From Pomphorhynchus laevis (Eukaryota; Acanthocephala; Palaeacanthocephala; Echinorhynchida; Pomphorhynchidae): a stretch of DNA of 64,000 nt. Within the stretch, counting starts at the first letter, position 1; each line of letters opens with the position of its first letter. The notes beneath the pieces are model-generated. The model saw nothing but the letters and a program-made list of their open reading frames with translations. It was not told the origin of the DNA and did not search any database. Below are positions 1 through 15,400 of the stretch, one piece after another. Both the position numbers and the translations under genes were made by a program. The DNA lies in assembly GCA_012934845.2 (NCBI GenBank), contig WNNJ02002834.1, forward strand, positions 1 to 64,000, read 5' to 3'.

Positions 1-449
1 ATAAAGAAGAGTTATTAAATAATTAACTTGAATTGTTTTAATTATCATTCACATGTTCTCGTGATGATCTATTGAAGCTACGTTTGCTAACGTCAAGCTC
101 AAGAAAGATCTAATTTTATCAATAAAATTGCTGTATGGCCTGCTCCTGTAGTTTCTTTCCAGCAATTTTATTGACACAAGCAAGTAAAAAAACTATAAAT
201 GGGTAAAATTGTATTCTCGAGATGCATTCAATGTGTTTGCCATATTTTAACGTGTTGGGAATATTATTACTACCTACTTATAGATAGTAATAATTACTAA
301 AGTAGCCGTATTTCAACTCACTGTTTATCGTTTATAATTTAATTAACATTATCTTACCTATTTTAAGGAAAATAAAAAATAAATGTCTCTTAAAATAAAT
401 CTATAAGTCAAATTAATTCAAATATTTCATTGATTGCAAATGATTGTAG

Positions 450-521
450 GGATTTAAGAGGCAACGGAATTTGGTTAATTTCAGATTTCATCTACCTATT
501 TAACAAGTCAACGGATTATCT
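450..521 (+). CDS. LRR exon 1 seen
   Basis: The exon follows a TTGTAG acceptor and ends at GTAAGT. Its 24 codons read DLRGNGIWLI at the start and end in a leucine split by the intron. It is the most upstream exon I can support; earlier exons probably lie outside the window. Confidence 0.75.
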
Positions 522-3500
522 GTAAGTCAAATATAAAACAAGTTTAGCTACATTTATCCTGCAAATGTTTTTTCAATTAATGTTTTTTAATGTTGACGTT
601 AACTAAGAGAAATTATTTTCTATTCACTAAAAAAAATTATGCGCAAATGAGGATTCATTGCACTAAAATTTGTCTGCTGAAAAGATACAATCTTAGCTTG
701 TCGACATTTCAATTACAAGCATTTAGTGAGAAATATTAATGTTATTATGTTAATAAATGTATCACTTTTTTCTCAGAAGAATCGTGCTTTAAAGATTTTT
801 GGCAAATTTTTATGAAGACTGCCTATGTAAAACTACAAAATAATAAAGTTAAGTTAAATCTAAAATTAACGACTGTAAAACGTTAAGCTACGACTGGCTT
901 TCTAATGCTTATTCTTAAATCAAACACTAACGACGAAGATAGCTTTATTTTCATTTTCAACATGTCCTCTAAGATTACTTTAAGTGTGCGATACGAAACG
1001 ATGTCGCTTTTATATTCCAGCAATTGCAACCAAGTTGACTTTTCGTCATTTCTACAAGAACGTTAATAAAATGATTACATTTCACAAAATCATTTATCTT
1101 AGCGAGTTTAATTATCACTTTTATTACCTTTTGCTATAAAAAAAACTTGTAGCTCGTTCTGAAAAAACCACAAGTTTGAGTTTGGACGCTTATCATCAGC
1201 ACTATTAAATAACTGTTAGTTATTATTTTAAATAGCAATACATGCTTGTGTTTAAGTTGTGCCATCCCTCATTACACAACTGAAATGAAGTGCTAGAATA
1301 TCTGGCAATCGTATATGATTTATTGTTTAATAATATTTCTTTGTTTCCATTCTTAACTGCAATATACTTTCATAATATACAACAGATTGTATTCAAAATA
1401 TATTCCAACATACGATGATAGATCATTGTAGTCTATATGTCTCCTTTTCTTGTTAGTTAAATAGATACATTTAGTATGAAAAGGTGTAAAGTTTACCGGG
1501 TTACACCAAGTATTTTGATAAGTTAATTCAATTGATTGTGTTTATATCGATGATAATTTCACTTGATAATTTTATTAGATATATTTTTTTATTTAATTTT
1601 ATTTAATTTTATTAAGTACTTTATAAATGCTTTATATAGTTTTTAATGTTAATATATTTTCAATGAATTTGTGCAAAAATTTCTTTTTCACAGCAATTTA
1701 ATTCAAAATTACGATTCAACCGGAAGACAATTATCTGATTATATGGACAATTTGATAAAGAAAAGATCACGGCAAGTAATTTATGTAGAGTCAAGATTTA
1801 TTCTATTAAAGATAATAGACATATAATTACGTTTTTACATTGTAAATATAAAAGGATATTTATAAAAGTTAACATTGAAGGATATAAATAATTACATTTT
1901 TCAAAATCATGTAACTTTTTTGGTGCTGACAAAACCACACATCGGATTTAGATTGTCTTTTGGAATAAATTTAATTACAAAATAATTGTCAATTCATTCC
2001 TTGAAGAAAACAATCTTATTTTTTAGTTAATTTTAAATTCTTTTATATATTATGCTTTCGCCACTTCGATTTCATTTAAATACAAGCATTTTAAAGAAAT
2101 ATGAAGTAATACGGACATTTTAAAGTAAATAATAAATAACCATATTATAATTATCCGGTTAAACTGCAAACCGATAAGTTTTGAAACATGAAATTTTCTA
2201 TATATAGAGTGGCATATCATTACATATTATTGCAATTCTTAAAATTTCATTATATTATGAGTTATATTTAATATTATGAGTGAACGATCATGCAGAAATA
2301 TTTTTTGTAAACAATAATTTCGATTGTTCTTTATTAGTTCTTTAATTCAAATTTTAAATATTCAACACTTCCAATAAATATTAGTTTTTCTATTTTATAT
2401 ATTAAATTTGCAAGTTGTCTAATGTTATCTATCCCTTTTAGGCAAATAGATTATAACATGAGCTTACCTATATTAAATCTTATAAATAATTCTGCATTGC
2501 CTCAAGTGTTGTAAGTAAAATTTGTTCAATTTCTAAAGCGTATAATGATAAGCGCGTAATCCTATTTAAGCGTGTAATAATACTTTCAAATTGTGCTTAT
2601 CTTCACCTATATTTACAAAATTACTATTTATGTCTTAACTTCTATTCCCATAATTAAATATATTTTTAAAGAAATAAAAATTAGAAATTAATAGATTTTA
2701 ATGAATATGCCAACTTCGTAAATATATTTATCGTGTTTATGAACAATTATAATTAAATCTTTAAGATTTTATTTAAACAATTTGTATATCTTGCTAAATC
2801 CATAGTCGGATTATAACTAAATTCGGTTTATGAAGTTTGAGTATAAAAATATAAAATATAAATTTTCATACGTGTTTTAAGAGTAACGTAATTTCAAACA
2901 ATTTCATTCGTTTCATTTATTTCCCATAAAGAAATTTTTACGTTTATATGCATTCATCAAATTATTCGCAGATGAAACTTTTCCAGAGTTCGTTAGTTTT
3001 ACAATTAACTGTTTTAATGTAACGTAAAGAATGAAATGTAAAGCCTAAATAATTATGTAAATTGATAATATTTGGCAATCAGCCTTGATTCTGATAATTA
3101 CATTTGTAAACGTTAACCTATTCGACATCCTATTGTTTATCAGGAACATCACAAATAAAATCGTGTTTCATTTACTGGATTGGTATAAATCAGTCAAAGT
3201 GGTTATTGATTTTGGATCAATCAAAAAATGTTTGAATAAATAATTACGATATTCCTTTTGAAATATGATAGCATATAATACAAAAATTAACCAAATATCA
3301 TTCGTTTTGGTTGTCAATATAAAAATAAAATATTAATTTTATTTTCACGAGTAGACGTTCAGTTGGGAAATTATCAGATAATTTGTGATAAAATTATTCT
3401 AATTTTATTATTCTATCAATTTATTCTTGAATATCTGTTACTTTTGATTAAGATTAATTATTGTTCTCGTTTCAATGAAATTTATTTTGACTTTATATAA

Positions 3501-6500
3501 GTTAAATCAAAAATTATTTATAATTATTTATATTTTTTCAATAAAACAAAATGTATTTTTGATATCAGAAAGTTACAATTTACGAGTTACCTGCAAATGG
3601 GTCCTTATATTGTTATCATTATTAAACTAAAAACGTTATATGTGATTTTGTGTGATCATTAGTTGTTCCAGGTCTGCTTTCTGACATGCGTAAGGTTTCA
3701 TTCTTATTGCCACTGAAACAGCGGTTGATATTAATGTTGAGATCCTTTATCGTATGGTTCGTATACAATCTATGTGCGAAGAACGACCGCGAGTGGATAT
3801 CTGTCTTGATATTTGCTTCAGTACTGCTTTCGTTGTCGAACCCATCCCTACTGTAGTCGATAATATAATTGGATGAAAGGATGCTTGGTTAACTTTCACT
3901 GTTCGTTCATTATTTATAATAATTTTTAATTATTTAAATTTTATTTAGCATTATTTTTAATTTGTAAATAATATAAAATACGTAGATTCAGTTAGCTGAT
4001 CTGATATTTCAGCTGTGAGTAAACTCTGCATTACTTTAAGGTGTTTGCATTCAATGTGTATTCCTGGAAAACATATTGAGCGTATTGTTCGCAAACAAAC
4101 CATCAGGTTGGACTTGTGAAGTTTTAAAATTATTTTTTAAAATATATTATAGATATTTTTTAGTCATTGGATTTATGATGTGTTATCATAAGAATTTTGT
4201 CAGCTGTGCCAAATAATATTAAGATTTCCTGTAAACTTTGTATTTTTGTACGTAAAATATAAATCAAATACAAAAGAATCATTTCAAGGGAGATCAATGA
4301 AGTTTATTTCTTGATCACAATCTTACATTCTTTCCTCGATACGTGCTGCGCTGCTTCGTTGAACTACCACACTTAGTCTTTGGAATATAAAGAGGCCGAT
4401 CGACGTTTGTCGGTACTCCGATTTAATCGCCTGTCAAGTTCATCCAAAAATTTAGTTGTGCACGGGCCGATCGCACCTAAGGACTCTATTGACATCGGTT
4501 CGAAAACATATGCCCTTTCGTCGAGACATTCATATTTCCTTGGTTTTTAACTTCAACTGAGGCTACCGCAGTACATCCGCTGTGTGTGGCCATGTGTTGG
4601 TAACTCTTGGTCAAGGGTTTCACACATGTAGACCCAGACTAGCCACTTACCTTCAGACCAGGAAACCGGCGTGCAATTGTCGGACGTTTTCCATCATTTC
4701 GACAAATACTGCTTGGTTCGAACAAACTTGGAAAACCGGCTGTCACTAGAGTAATGCGGATAATTCCGTTCATCACGCTGTGACGGCTATGACGAGATAT
4801 GTTACATGGGCAGTCAAGAATATGTGCGTTCGAAACAGTAGTCGTTACGCTGTATTTACAAGTATAGGGCTGAAGGAAACAAATTCCAAGCCTAAGTGCA
4901 ATTGATATTGCGAAGCTACGCTCGTTCATTCTTGTTCCCACTGCAGTAACGGATAGAGAATTGAGAAAATCTCCTGAATGTGGTGAAGCAGCGGCTAAGA
5001 TACGGACTGGGTTTTTAGAAGAGAGCGAGCTCGATAGAAGGTCACGTTGGCGTTTTTATATACTTGGTGAGACTATCGTATTTGGGATGGATTTTCCCAT
5101 GGCATAACACTCGACGTTAAAGTCGACCAGCTGTTAGTAGCCTTGGCGAGCAGTTCTTCATGCGTTCATCCCATTAAGAAGAAAGAGTCTCCAAAAATAA
5201 CACAAGAGAATTTGTTGGTAGACATTCGGGAAGAAATGTACGCAGGGATTGAAGTGTCTCGATTTGTGCAAATGCCGATTTCGCCATGTTTAACGGGAAG
5301 AATTGCTTGTTCCCATGCGCTATTGTTCACTGGCATGTTGATGTCCGATTTAAAAGTATCGCGCAATGTTTAAGCGTATGTCTTTGAGGAGTCAGCTAAG
5401 AAACACGGATCGGATCGTAAAAGATACGTAGGCTTAGGAATATTATAACAGTTTATTAAAAGAGAAGTAGCATCCTGCCTTGAGAGTTTTGTCAAACGCA
5501 AACTGACTAATTGTAATGTAGAGATAAAACTATCCAGATGCTCACTTAGAGATATAACTGAGCAAATTGGTGATCCTAATAATGTTCCAGTTTCAGGATC
5601 AATAATAATGCACTCGGGCAGCTTGTCTGACAAGGCGTCTTTTGTACTTTGGTCTTTTGCTATTATCTCGCACTTCGACGGGTTGAGCTCAAATCCAAGA
5701 TTTTCCTCCAGGAACTGAATAAGAGGAATATCGACCATAATATCTTATATTGGCACGCCCAATGTAAAATCATCCATATACCAGACGCGGAAAGGATATT
5801 TTCCCCGCCTAGCGATTTTATTTTTTGTGAGCGAAAATAGAAAGGGGTCCATCGGATCTACCTGTCGAACACCCTTCAGTGAGTCTATAGTGTGATATCC
5901 GTGGAAAATGCACGATGGGCTACTGTAACATGCATTGATGAAACAGGATATGCTTGAAAGCTCTTTCTGAACGCACCGCAACATATCAGCTCTGCTCAGG
6001 CAGATAAAGGCATTTTAGAAATCTAATTTTATTATGGCAGTAACTGGCATGACATGATGCTGTAGAAAAAATCTAGCGACATGTACGGTGGCCTCAGCGC
6101 CGCCCGGAACACCTACACCTAATTGATGTAGCACAAAATCGTTAATTAATGGGTCAACTGTGTGACGAGCAGCAAGTTTACCCGCAAGTCGACGAAACGA
6201 GCATCCGATAGTTATGAGTCGAATGCGGCCTTCTTTCTTTCGTAGAGCCACCAAACGGGCTTCAAAAAAGATATACCTGATTGGTTCAGGAAATTCCCCA
6301 AATAGTAGGAGTTGGATAAATAAACATGCAATAGTTTGCCACCGGCAATTCCAGCCGACGGGCCCGTTAGGTCTTTGAGATGTAGGGGTGTTAGCCCATC
6401 TGGTCTTTTCGTAGATGTAATTGGGAAAGATTTGATGGCATAAATAATTGACTCGTCTGTTACGGTAAAATTGCGGTTGCATTCGCCTGTAAATTTGACG

Positions 6501-9401
6501 CTATTCTGCATGTTTTCTGTTGTTGTCAGATAAACAAAAGATGTAGTATTGTATCCTAAAACACCTCTCACCCCGCTATCACAGAAGACTCGCCGCTGTT
6601 GACTTGATAATTTAGGTAGGTGATTGTTCTGTAAAATTTGCTTCGTCTTTTCTGAGGGTTCCACGGAAGAATTGTCGCTGCTCACAAGTCTAATGGCACC
6701 TCTTACATCTCCATATTCCTAGTTCTCTGTTACTCTTTTGCTTAGCTACTCCGACTCTGGGTTAGGTACTTTCGGTTTTCTGGTCCTTTAAGCGTCTTGG
6801 TGGCGCGCAGGTCACCGAGAAGTAATAACGTTGAAAGACAAAGGCTTCGTTGAGCAAAAATGTAAAACTGTTCTCGTGATTGCTATCTGTCGATGGAGGA
6901 ACCTGAAGTACCATCTTCGGAAATGAAAAGCAGGAAAGTTTATGCCTGTTCTTTGCTGGCGTCCGATACAATTGCCGACAATAACATAGAGAGACGCATT
7001 GCTATTGTCGGTCGGGCAGCGCGTGCTATTTTTCGCACTGTACGCAAGTTTTTGCGCATTAATTGATAAAGACTTGCATATGTGGAGCCAAACTAACATA
7101 TGATATTTAACCACGCAGTCTGTGTGACTTTGTTGAACGCTAGCACAGCACCAATTTGGTAGAGACGGGGGCTGATCAGCGCCTTGACAACTCATGCCGG
7201 TTCCATGTTTGCGTAACTCGCCCTTCGACGTTATTGAAAAAACTTAACGGCAAGTGGGACATTCTCCACGTTTGTCGGTCTGGCAGATTGGTTGTTCGAC
7301 TGTTGCTTATCTTCCTCCTAATTGATTATCTCCTCCGTCGTCCAACCGCAATCTTTCCATTCAGTAATATAGTTTGTTTTGGCTGTTCGTTGACTGCAGT
7401 TGTAAATTTTCTTATGTAATCAGTTGATCGATACTTACGATAAGTTTTTTGCTTCTAAACCGGTTGTTATTATCTCAGAAACTTTTTTGTATGTAAATAT
7501 AATTAATATTTTTAATTTAGTTTGAACTTTAAAAAAGTATTTCGTTATACTTTGGAAAATAACAGAAGTAATTAAAATGTAATCAATAATTTAATACAAT
7601 TGTGTAAAATTATAACGACTATAATTTAACGTAACAGTATTGTGATTTTTAATATAAATATAAATAATATTTGAACAAATCTTCTTAGATTCGCATACGG
7701 CTTCGCATGAATTCAAAACACACCTGATCCAAACTTTTATGTTCATTAAGATCAGTAGATTAAAATCATGTTCATCCAACATATATCCATTAAATTTATC
7801 ATAATGTCGACAGTCTTTCTAAACTCCGTTGCTTTTAAAATCTCAATATTTGTTGATATACTGATTTTTGATCTGTCAAGTTTGTTTTCAGAAAGGGTGC
7901 CCTGGCAACTTCTCTGTTTCATCAGAAAGGTTGCCAGGGCTTATACACTCTAGCACCGAATTATTTTCTGAACTAAGCGCAGATCTACATTATAACATAA
8001 CCGCAAAGAAAATCGGTGATGCAACCAGCACGATAGCTAAAATTTTCGCTTTTTTGTTCGTTATTTACTTCTAATTTACGGTAACATTTAAAAGACCAAA
8101 ATAATACGATGGCAACTATACTGATTTACACTCATTATAGTTTACGCTTATTTATGTTGCAAATTCATAATATTTGCTACATAGCAGTGTCCTAGAATAT
8201 CTCATTCTGGCATTATGCATAGCTGTTTCGGAAAGCTAATTCTAAATCGTGCGTTAACGATTATATTTAGTTTTGCGGCCTTTACGATAGGTTCAACCGA
8301 TACGGTTGAATCTATAAGATACTTAACTTGAACGTCGTTTACGAAATTTATTCCAAGATATTTCTAAATATATCGATCGATGGGATTGGAAAGTATAAAT
8401 GTCTTGTGATTACGTATCATAAAGGAGTTTGTCAAAGCAGAGCAAAAACTTATGGGAATAAATAACGATAATTGGATTTTTAAGCTTCCTATTTCTGTTT
8501 CTTTGAAAGTAAAAATTAGACTAAAATCATTATAGTTCTTCCGGCGAGGCAACATCCAATATATAAGTGACGCTCACGTGCAAGACAGCATATATTTTAT
8601 AAAAGGTATACATCATGCAACTTAAAATTCTATTTCTTAGTGTTTCTTTTAATCTTTATCGAATTTTGATCGTCAATTATCGGAAACTTTTCTCCTTTTT
8701 GAACGTAATTTCAGCGAATGTAAATTCTGGTTATCAAATATTTCGGCTTAAAAATTAAAAAAAGATTAATGGAAGCATAAACACTTTTATAATTCATGTA
8801 TTTGACGACTTTCGTTATCGCTAAAAAAAAACATTTTATTGTATTTGATCGTTTGCAACATTTTTTGCGTAATCTTTTGTAAATTAGCAATCCCTACGGC
8901 TACACATGTCCGGCAATGTATTCTAAACACAACGAATTCAAATACTCGTAAGTCTGCTAATTAGAATCATATTTCAATTTGATTAAATAAAAGTTTTTAT
9001 ATTTGTGTTAGCATTAACTTTAATGAAGTAAAATATTTTCACTGCAGTGACCCTCTACACTTTTATTAAAAGTGGGATTTTTAAATTATTAAAACATATA
9101 TTCAGTGAATCGTTAAACAAGTGATTGTCGCACTTAATGTAATACAGATTTAGAACAACTTAAGAAAATATTGATGTCACAAATACCTGTACTCACGTTG
9201 TTCAAACAATGCAAATAATGTGATGACCATTATATAAACGAATATCCAATGTGTTTTTATATGCTGCTAATTTCCAAAACTACTCTTGACACGGTGCTCT
9301 TTTAAAACTCATGAGCCTGACATCTATTCTATCTGATTGTATAGATAGCGTGTAAGTAATAACGTTCGATCACTAAGAAAGTTTCATTATACTCAGAAAT
9401 A

Positions 9402-9491
<90 letters not shown>

Positions 9492-12400
9492 TTACAGGAA
9501 CAAATAAGCAGAAATTATCATTTTTTGGCTAAGCGTATTAAACAACATAATTATAATGTACGTAAAGGGACCAATTCTAATGCTGCTGTTTAGCATTTTG
9601 TGAGTTTGAATCATTCCGTTTATTTTGAAAATGCATCTTTTTTATCATTTGAAAGTAACTTGTAATCTCGCATTATTCAAGAAGCGTATTTTATCTAAAA
9701 AGAACAAAATTTAATGCCTAATAATAAATCCGATTACAACCTTAAATTAAATTATAATTAATTATTCCAATATTACATTATTTTGAGGTTTTCAATTCGT
9801 TTGTTTATTCTAATTGTATTATTATTTTGTTTTGGTTTCGATTATATTATAATTTATTACTCTACTTTCACATTATTTTTATTATTAAATTCGTATTTTT
9901 TGTCACTTATGTTATAATTTAAATTTTATTTTCTTTTATTATTCTGTTTTTTTTTCTTTCTTTTTGTTGTTGTTAAAATGTATGTAAAATGTTAGTGTAT
10001 GATTGTTTTGTTTCTCGGTATTTTCTTTTTCTTTTAAGTAGAAATGCGGGGGGACATCAATGCTTGTATTTTTGTATAAATGCTGCAAACACGGGGGAAA
10101 ATTGTGAAACATTTTATTGTAATCCTGATGGTAATAGCAAAAGCTATCGAGATATAGAATTTTTATCAAATAAAGGATATTTTTTGCTTCTTTGTTCCTG
10201 TAATAACTATATTTTTGAAATGGAAGAAGATTACGGGTTTAGTATTATTATCATTATTATATATTATTTTTCTAAAACTTATATTTGGTTAACCAATTTC
10301 ACAGGAAAATTGACCGGGGCACGTCGAGCACTGAACTTCTTGCAAAACACGTTTTTCCTTGCGCTGAGCATATGTGAGTATTCTTTGTTGAGAATATCAT
10401 AACATTTTATATTTAGTTTTATAAATGCGGTTTAAAATTATTTCTAATAAAGTATTTGTTTTTCAATTATATGCGTATAATTGAAAAACATATTTTTTAT
10501 TAAAATATGCTTTTAATATCTTACAAATCTATTTTGCTACTTTAGCTGAATTTGAAATGAAAAACAGATGAGAATGAGTTTTTATTAAACTACATGGAGA
10601 ACTTAAAAGATGGTTATCATATGATATCTATTTTGTATTGGTATACCTATTCATTTGTTGTAGATGATTTAATGTTTTGTAGAATCCACAATGCGGAGAA
10701 CTTCGAAAAAAGTTTCAAATTAAATTAGCAAACATCACTCTGTTTATCATCTTTGATTTTGTATACGAAAATGATTTTTTGTAATATTTTAAAAGTAATA
10801 ACGTAAATTTAAGATATTAAAATTTTAAAAAAAACTAATTCATATTTTTACTTGTTCGCTAATTCATCTTTTGTATATTTATATTTTTAGGGAAATCATC
10901 GACAATGGGGGTGCTGGTGATTTATTTATTTTCGAAATTGTCCGTTATAATGTGAAAAGCTTGTAAGTTTATAATTTTCTTTCAAAAATTTTTTGAAGTT
11001 ATCAACTTTTGAAGAATTTCTAAATACATGTGGATGTTGATAGTAAATGCATATTAATCATTTAATTTATTGTCTACTTGCGAACAATGATTATGTTCAT
11101 AAAGCCACATTTTGAATGAAAATCACTTGAAAATTTCAATCCAGATTTACCTTGTAATTCCTTATTTACCAACATGGACTAAATGTTTTCTTTATATGGA
11201 CAGATATGTTTTGTATTAAACAATAATCATCAATAATTAATAATATGTGGGATAAATCAAAATGTTTGGTTATAAATATGAGTCAGTATTTTAACTTAAT
11301 TGGCTTTTATTTTCAAATTTCGAATTCTATATAATTCAAACATGTATAGGTTAAATATATGTTCTAATTAAACCTCGACTTTTGCAATATTTCAATAATA
11401 TTTAATAATATTATAATAATATTATAATTTTAATAATTAATTATTGGAGTTGCATCAATGGAAAGAAAAAATTATTTTTTGATATTTCGCTGACTTCTGT
11501 TAGCATCTACGGAAAATTACTGTAATTTTCTGGAGATTCTAACAGAAATTAGCGAAATATCAAAAATAATTTCCTCTTTCCTTTGATTCAGCCACGATGA
11601 TTTTTTACCAATAATGGATCAGTATCAACTATTTAAAATTTAAATAATATTATAAAAATAAATAAGTCGTATTTATATGGACATATATGTTTTGTATTAA
11701 ACAATAATCATCAATAATTAATAATATGTGGGATAAATCAAAATGTTTGGTTATAAATATGAGTCAGTATTTTAACTTAATTGGCTTTTATTTTCAAATT
11801 TAGAATTCTATATAATTCAAACATGTATATCATGGAATCTCATATTTGCCCACTGTATAAACTCAGCGAATTGTAAGAAATATATAGTATCAGTCTTGAG
11901 TCAAAAGAATGTATTTTTAGATCATTGATTAATGTATCTGAAATTGATAACGCAATTGATAGAATGTCGTGCCTTAAAAGTTTATCAAAGCTGTATGTGT
12001 ATCAGTTGTTGAAATGTTGAATAATTTATTTTTGATTTCTTTAAATTGAAATTTTTAGGGACATGTCTTTTAATAGAATTACGGAGTTCAGCAAATTGTA
12101 CGACATTCTTTTATGTGCAAAATTGCAAATTTTGTAAGCTATAGAGCAAGTGTTTATATTGTAAATATATAATTGTGTAGGAATCTGTCTTTCAACGACA
12201 TTGAATATCTTAAGTATGTGAACGAAACTACCTCGCAAATATTGTCTAAATCAATACTAGAAGTTTTGTAAGTATATTTATTTAAATATTAAAAAATAGC
12301 ATTGCTAGCTGTTTCAAATGAGCTTTAAAATCTCTATTAAGGATATTTAAATTAACCTTTATTCATATTATTATATAATGTTTAATCGAAATGTTTAAAC

Positions 12401-15400
12401 ACTTGTTCCAATTTTCAAAAGGGACCTTTCGAATAATAAATTAACTCTGCTTACAATACAATGGGTGCTAACCCCATCGCTTCGTGTTCTGTAAGTAATT
12501 TTTATAAACTCTTCAACTTTTACTGACGACAATTCTCTATTTGAACAGCAACTGTTCTTATAATCAAATTCGTTTCGTCTATTTCGGTGGAGCTTTATTG
12601 GATGGAAATGCAAGACTATTATCTACATTGTAGGTGTTATTTTTAATTCAAAGAATTTAATTCGTTCCATATGCTAAACAGAAATCTCGAGAATAATCAA
12701 AATTTAACTTTCGAGCAAAACATATTTGACTATCTCACCGGCCTAACTGAAATGTAAGTATTATAAGTTACTAACGAAACGATTTACCTTAAAATTAAAA
12801 TATGATGTAATTGTCAAACCATATTTTATTACATAACATAACAGTGTCTTATTTTCCGTAGCTGGGTCACTCAAGCACTCCATAACGCACGCAGCGTTTT
12901 CTATTTGAATTGCAGCACTAAGGCGTTGCCGATGGAAGGATTCCCCATTCGCTCTTTTAATGTCGTTTCCAAACATCTTTATGAAAAAATCCGTATCCTT
13001 CCCAAAACCCCAGTCACAATGGCAAATCGGCATGAAAATGGATTGTCGATTATCTTATTCGCTATATTTTTCACGCTTACGGAGCTCTGCTGAATCGGCT
13101 ACACTGCCCCCGGACACGACATCAAGTGCTTCATAACTTGATGCTAGAATATTCACGCAGGTAAAATCCTATAATAATAGTTTTCCATCCTTCCACGGTA
13201 TCAGTGATCCACTATCTGGGCGCTTATTGTTGTTCCGCAGTAGCCCTGGTGGCTCTAGGCGAGACCGCACACTTGCTGCAGAATAAGCCGATTTCAAAAT
13301 CCTGTCGAATTTGTAGTGGCGGGAATCCGGCGATTTAACACGCGCGCAGTCGAGTCCATGCAATCTTGATCAGTGAACTTATCATCTTGTGCAGAATAGT
13401 TAAACGATTTTTATACTGCACTTAAAATAAAAGAATAAAGTTGTTCAGACTATATCAAATATAGCAAGTATTTTGGCAATACTCTACGCATCGGTTATAA
13501 CACATCTCGCATTTAGTAAGAGCGTAGTACTATTAATATTACACGATATGCTAAGTTTCAAATATAAATCTAAAAATTAAACTGAATAGCATTTTAAATT
13601 GTATCTAACATGTGGAGATGCTTATAATTATCATATTTTTCTAACTAATGTTGCAAATTTAGTGACCTCAGTGATACTAATCTATCAAGTGACAGTCTTC
13701 CAGAAAATATTGTTAATCTTTGCAAGATGTGAGTTTTATTTTATTACATTTAAATGATCGTAAATTTATTTAAAATCAACTGCTCTCCAAAATAAGATCA
13801 TTTGCGTATTTTTATACCGTCAAAAATATCTTTAACTTTTAACATTCAAGTCATCTTCTTTGTTTTTCTGATTCCAGATAATCATCAAAAAACATATTAT
13901 ATTGATATTAACAACATGAAATAATAATGAAATAAATTATAAATATTATTTTTATCCTTGATTTTGACGGCTGTTATGAAGCAAGATGTAATTTACCAAA
14001 CAACAATGTAAGATGTACATAATGTATTTTGATAGGTGCTGTTACAACCGTCAATACATCAGCAATTTCTTCTTATGATAATTAATATTTATTCTCCTGT
14101 ATGGTTTAGTATTTACTAGTCGGTTCATAAATGTTCTGAGTTTTAAAATCCTTAACTCATTAAATATCCGAATTTTTGAAAAGATTAAGATAATTGTATT
14201 TAAAATATTTTTGTTTTACGAAAATCGTACGTTCAATCAAATGCTCTGATTTGTGTTAAAGATTATCGTAGCTGTAGAGTAAGTTACATTACTTATTTTA
14301 GTTAATATGATTCAAGTATATGATCAAAAGAATTTTACTTATTATATCGCACATGTTACCCTTTGTTTTTAATTAATAAATATCAAAATTTACTAATACA
14401 AAATAACGTGTAATCAAATTGTTCTCGCGTGCCATCGGAATATTAAATTATCGGATTTCTATATAAAGATTAAGACTTTTGTGGTTTATGTTTGCTATTA
14501 TATGAACAAGAGCGTTGAAATTCATAAGAATTAATTTTTAAATTTATATAAATTTATAAATAAATGTTAAAAATCGCTTGACTTTTTGAATAATCTTCTG
14601 AATTTTCAGAAAAATACTTCTCAAATTTACAAATTTTATAAAAGTACAAGATAAAACACATTATAATGTGATCTGTGAGTATAATAAATTTGCTGAACAA
14701 AATTTAAAATTAGTGAGTCAACCGACGTGGGTTGATAACTTTTTAACATTTTACGGTTTTGCAACTATAACAAATCTCCATTAAATTAAAATATTTTTAA
14801 TTAAAGTAATAATTAAATATCTTTATGTATCAAATATTTATTAGAGAATAAAAATATAGTAAACGATCACGTGTATTTTTCATATTTATCATTTAGATAT
14901 CTGAATCGCAATTCATTATGGGAATATGTTCGGTTCACGTGCAAGTACAATTCTGAATACGAAATGTTAGTAATCATTATTTAATAGCGTATCACATAAT
15001 TTTACAAAGATTCGCTTATTTTATATATTGCGTTCTTGAATTCACGCAAACGAATGTTATGGTAATACATATTCTGCAAACATTTGTAAAAAGATATTCT
15101 GGCACCGTATTCAAATTTATCATTGCATTATTCTAACAAAAATAAACACTTACTGTCACAATTTTACCGGATGTTGGACTGTGAAAGACCCTCTGAAAAT
15201 CAAGGGTGTCGCCATCCTCAGTTAAGTATTCAAGTTTACTTTACAATAACTTGAGGTGATGTTTAATGTTGAAATTTACTTTATTTCCATGTACGTCAGC
15301 ATATCCCATGGACTTATTCCTTTGAGCCCAAGTTGAAACACTTCATTTCGAAGGCTCATATTGTCGCAAAGGCGAGAATTTCGCGGATTCTCAAACTTGA

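Noticed and set aside
7868-8074. Open frame with Cys residues, NFS/NIT sites and a hydrophobic tail
   Set aside because: It looks like a membrane-anchored protein end, but the nearby TTTTCAG acceptor gives the wrong phase for the LRR exons and no family is recognised.
8888-8947. 60-nt phase-2 exon candidate with GTAAGT donor
   Set aside because: Length and phase fit, but the 20 residues show no LRR pattern and the acceptor is poor.
9405-9487. AT repeat as a possible replication origin or promoter
   Set aside because: A simple microsatellite explains it; no further signals.
12862-13093. Possible terminal exon of the LRR gene with a hydrophobic, anchor-like C-terminus
   Set aside because: The acceptor and phase fit, but the opposite strand encodes the nuclease end of retroelement copy B over the same bases, and the LRR series resumes in phase at 13,663. 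The open frame is best seen as antisense of the transposon, though exonisation is not excluded.
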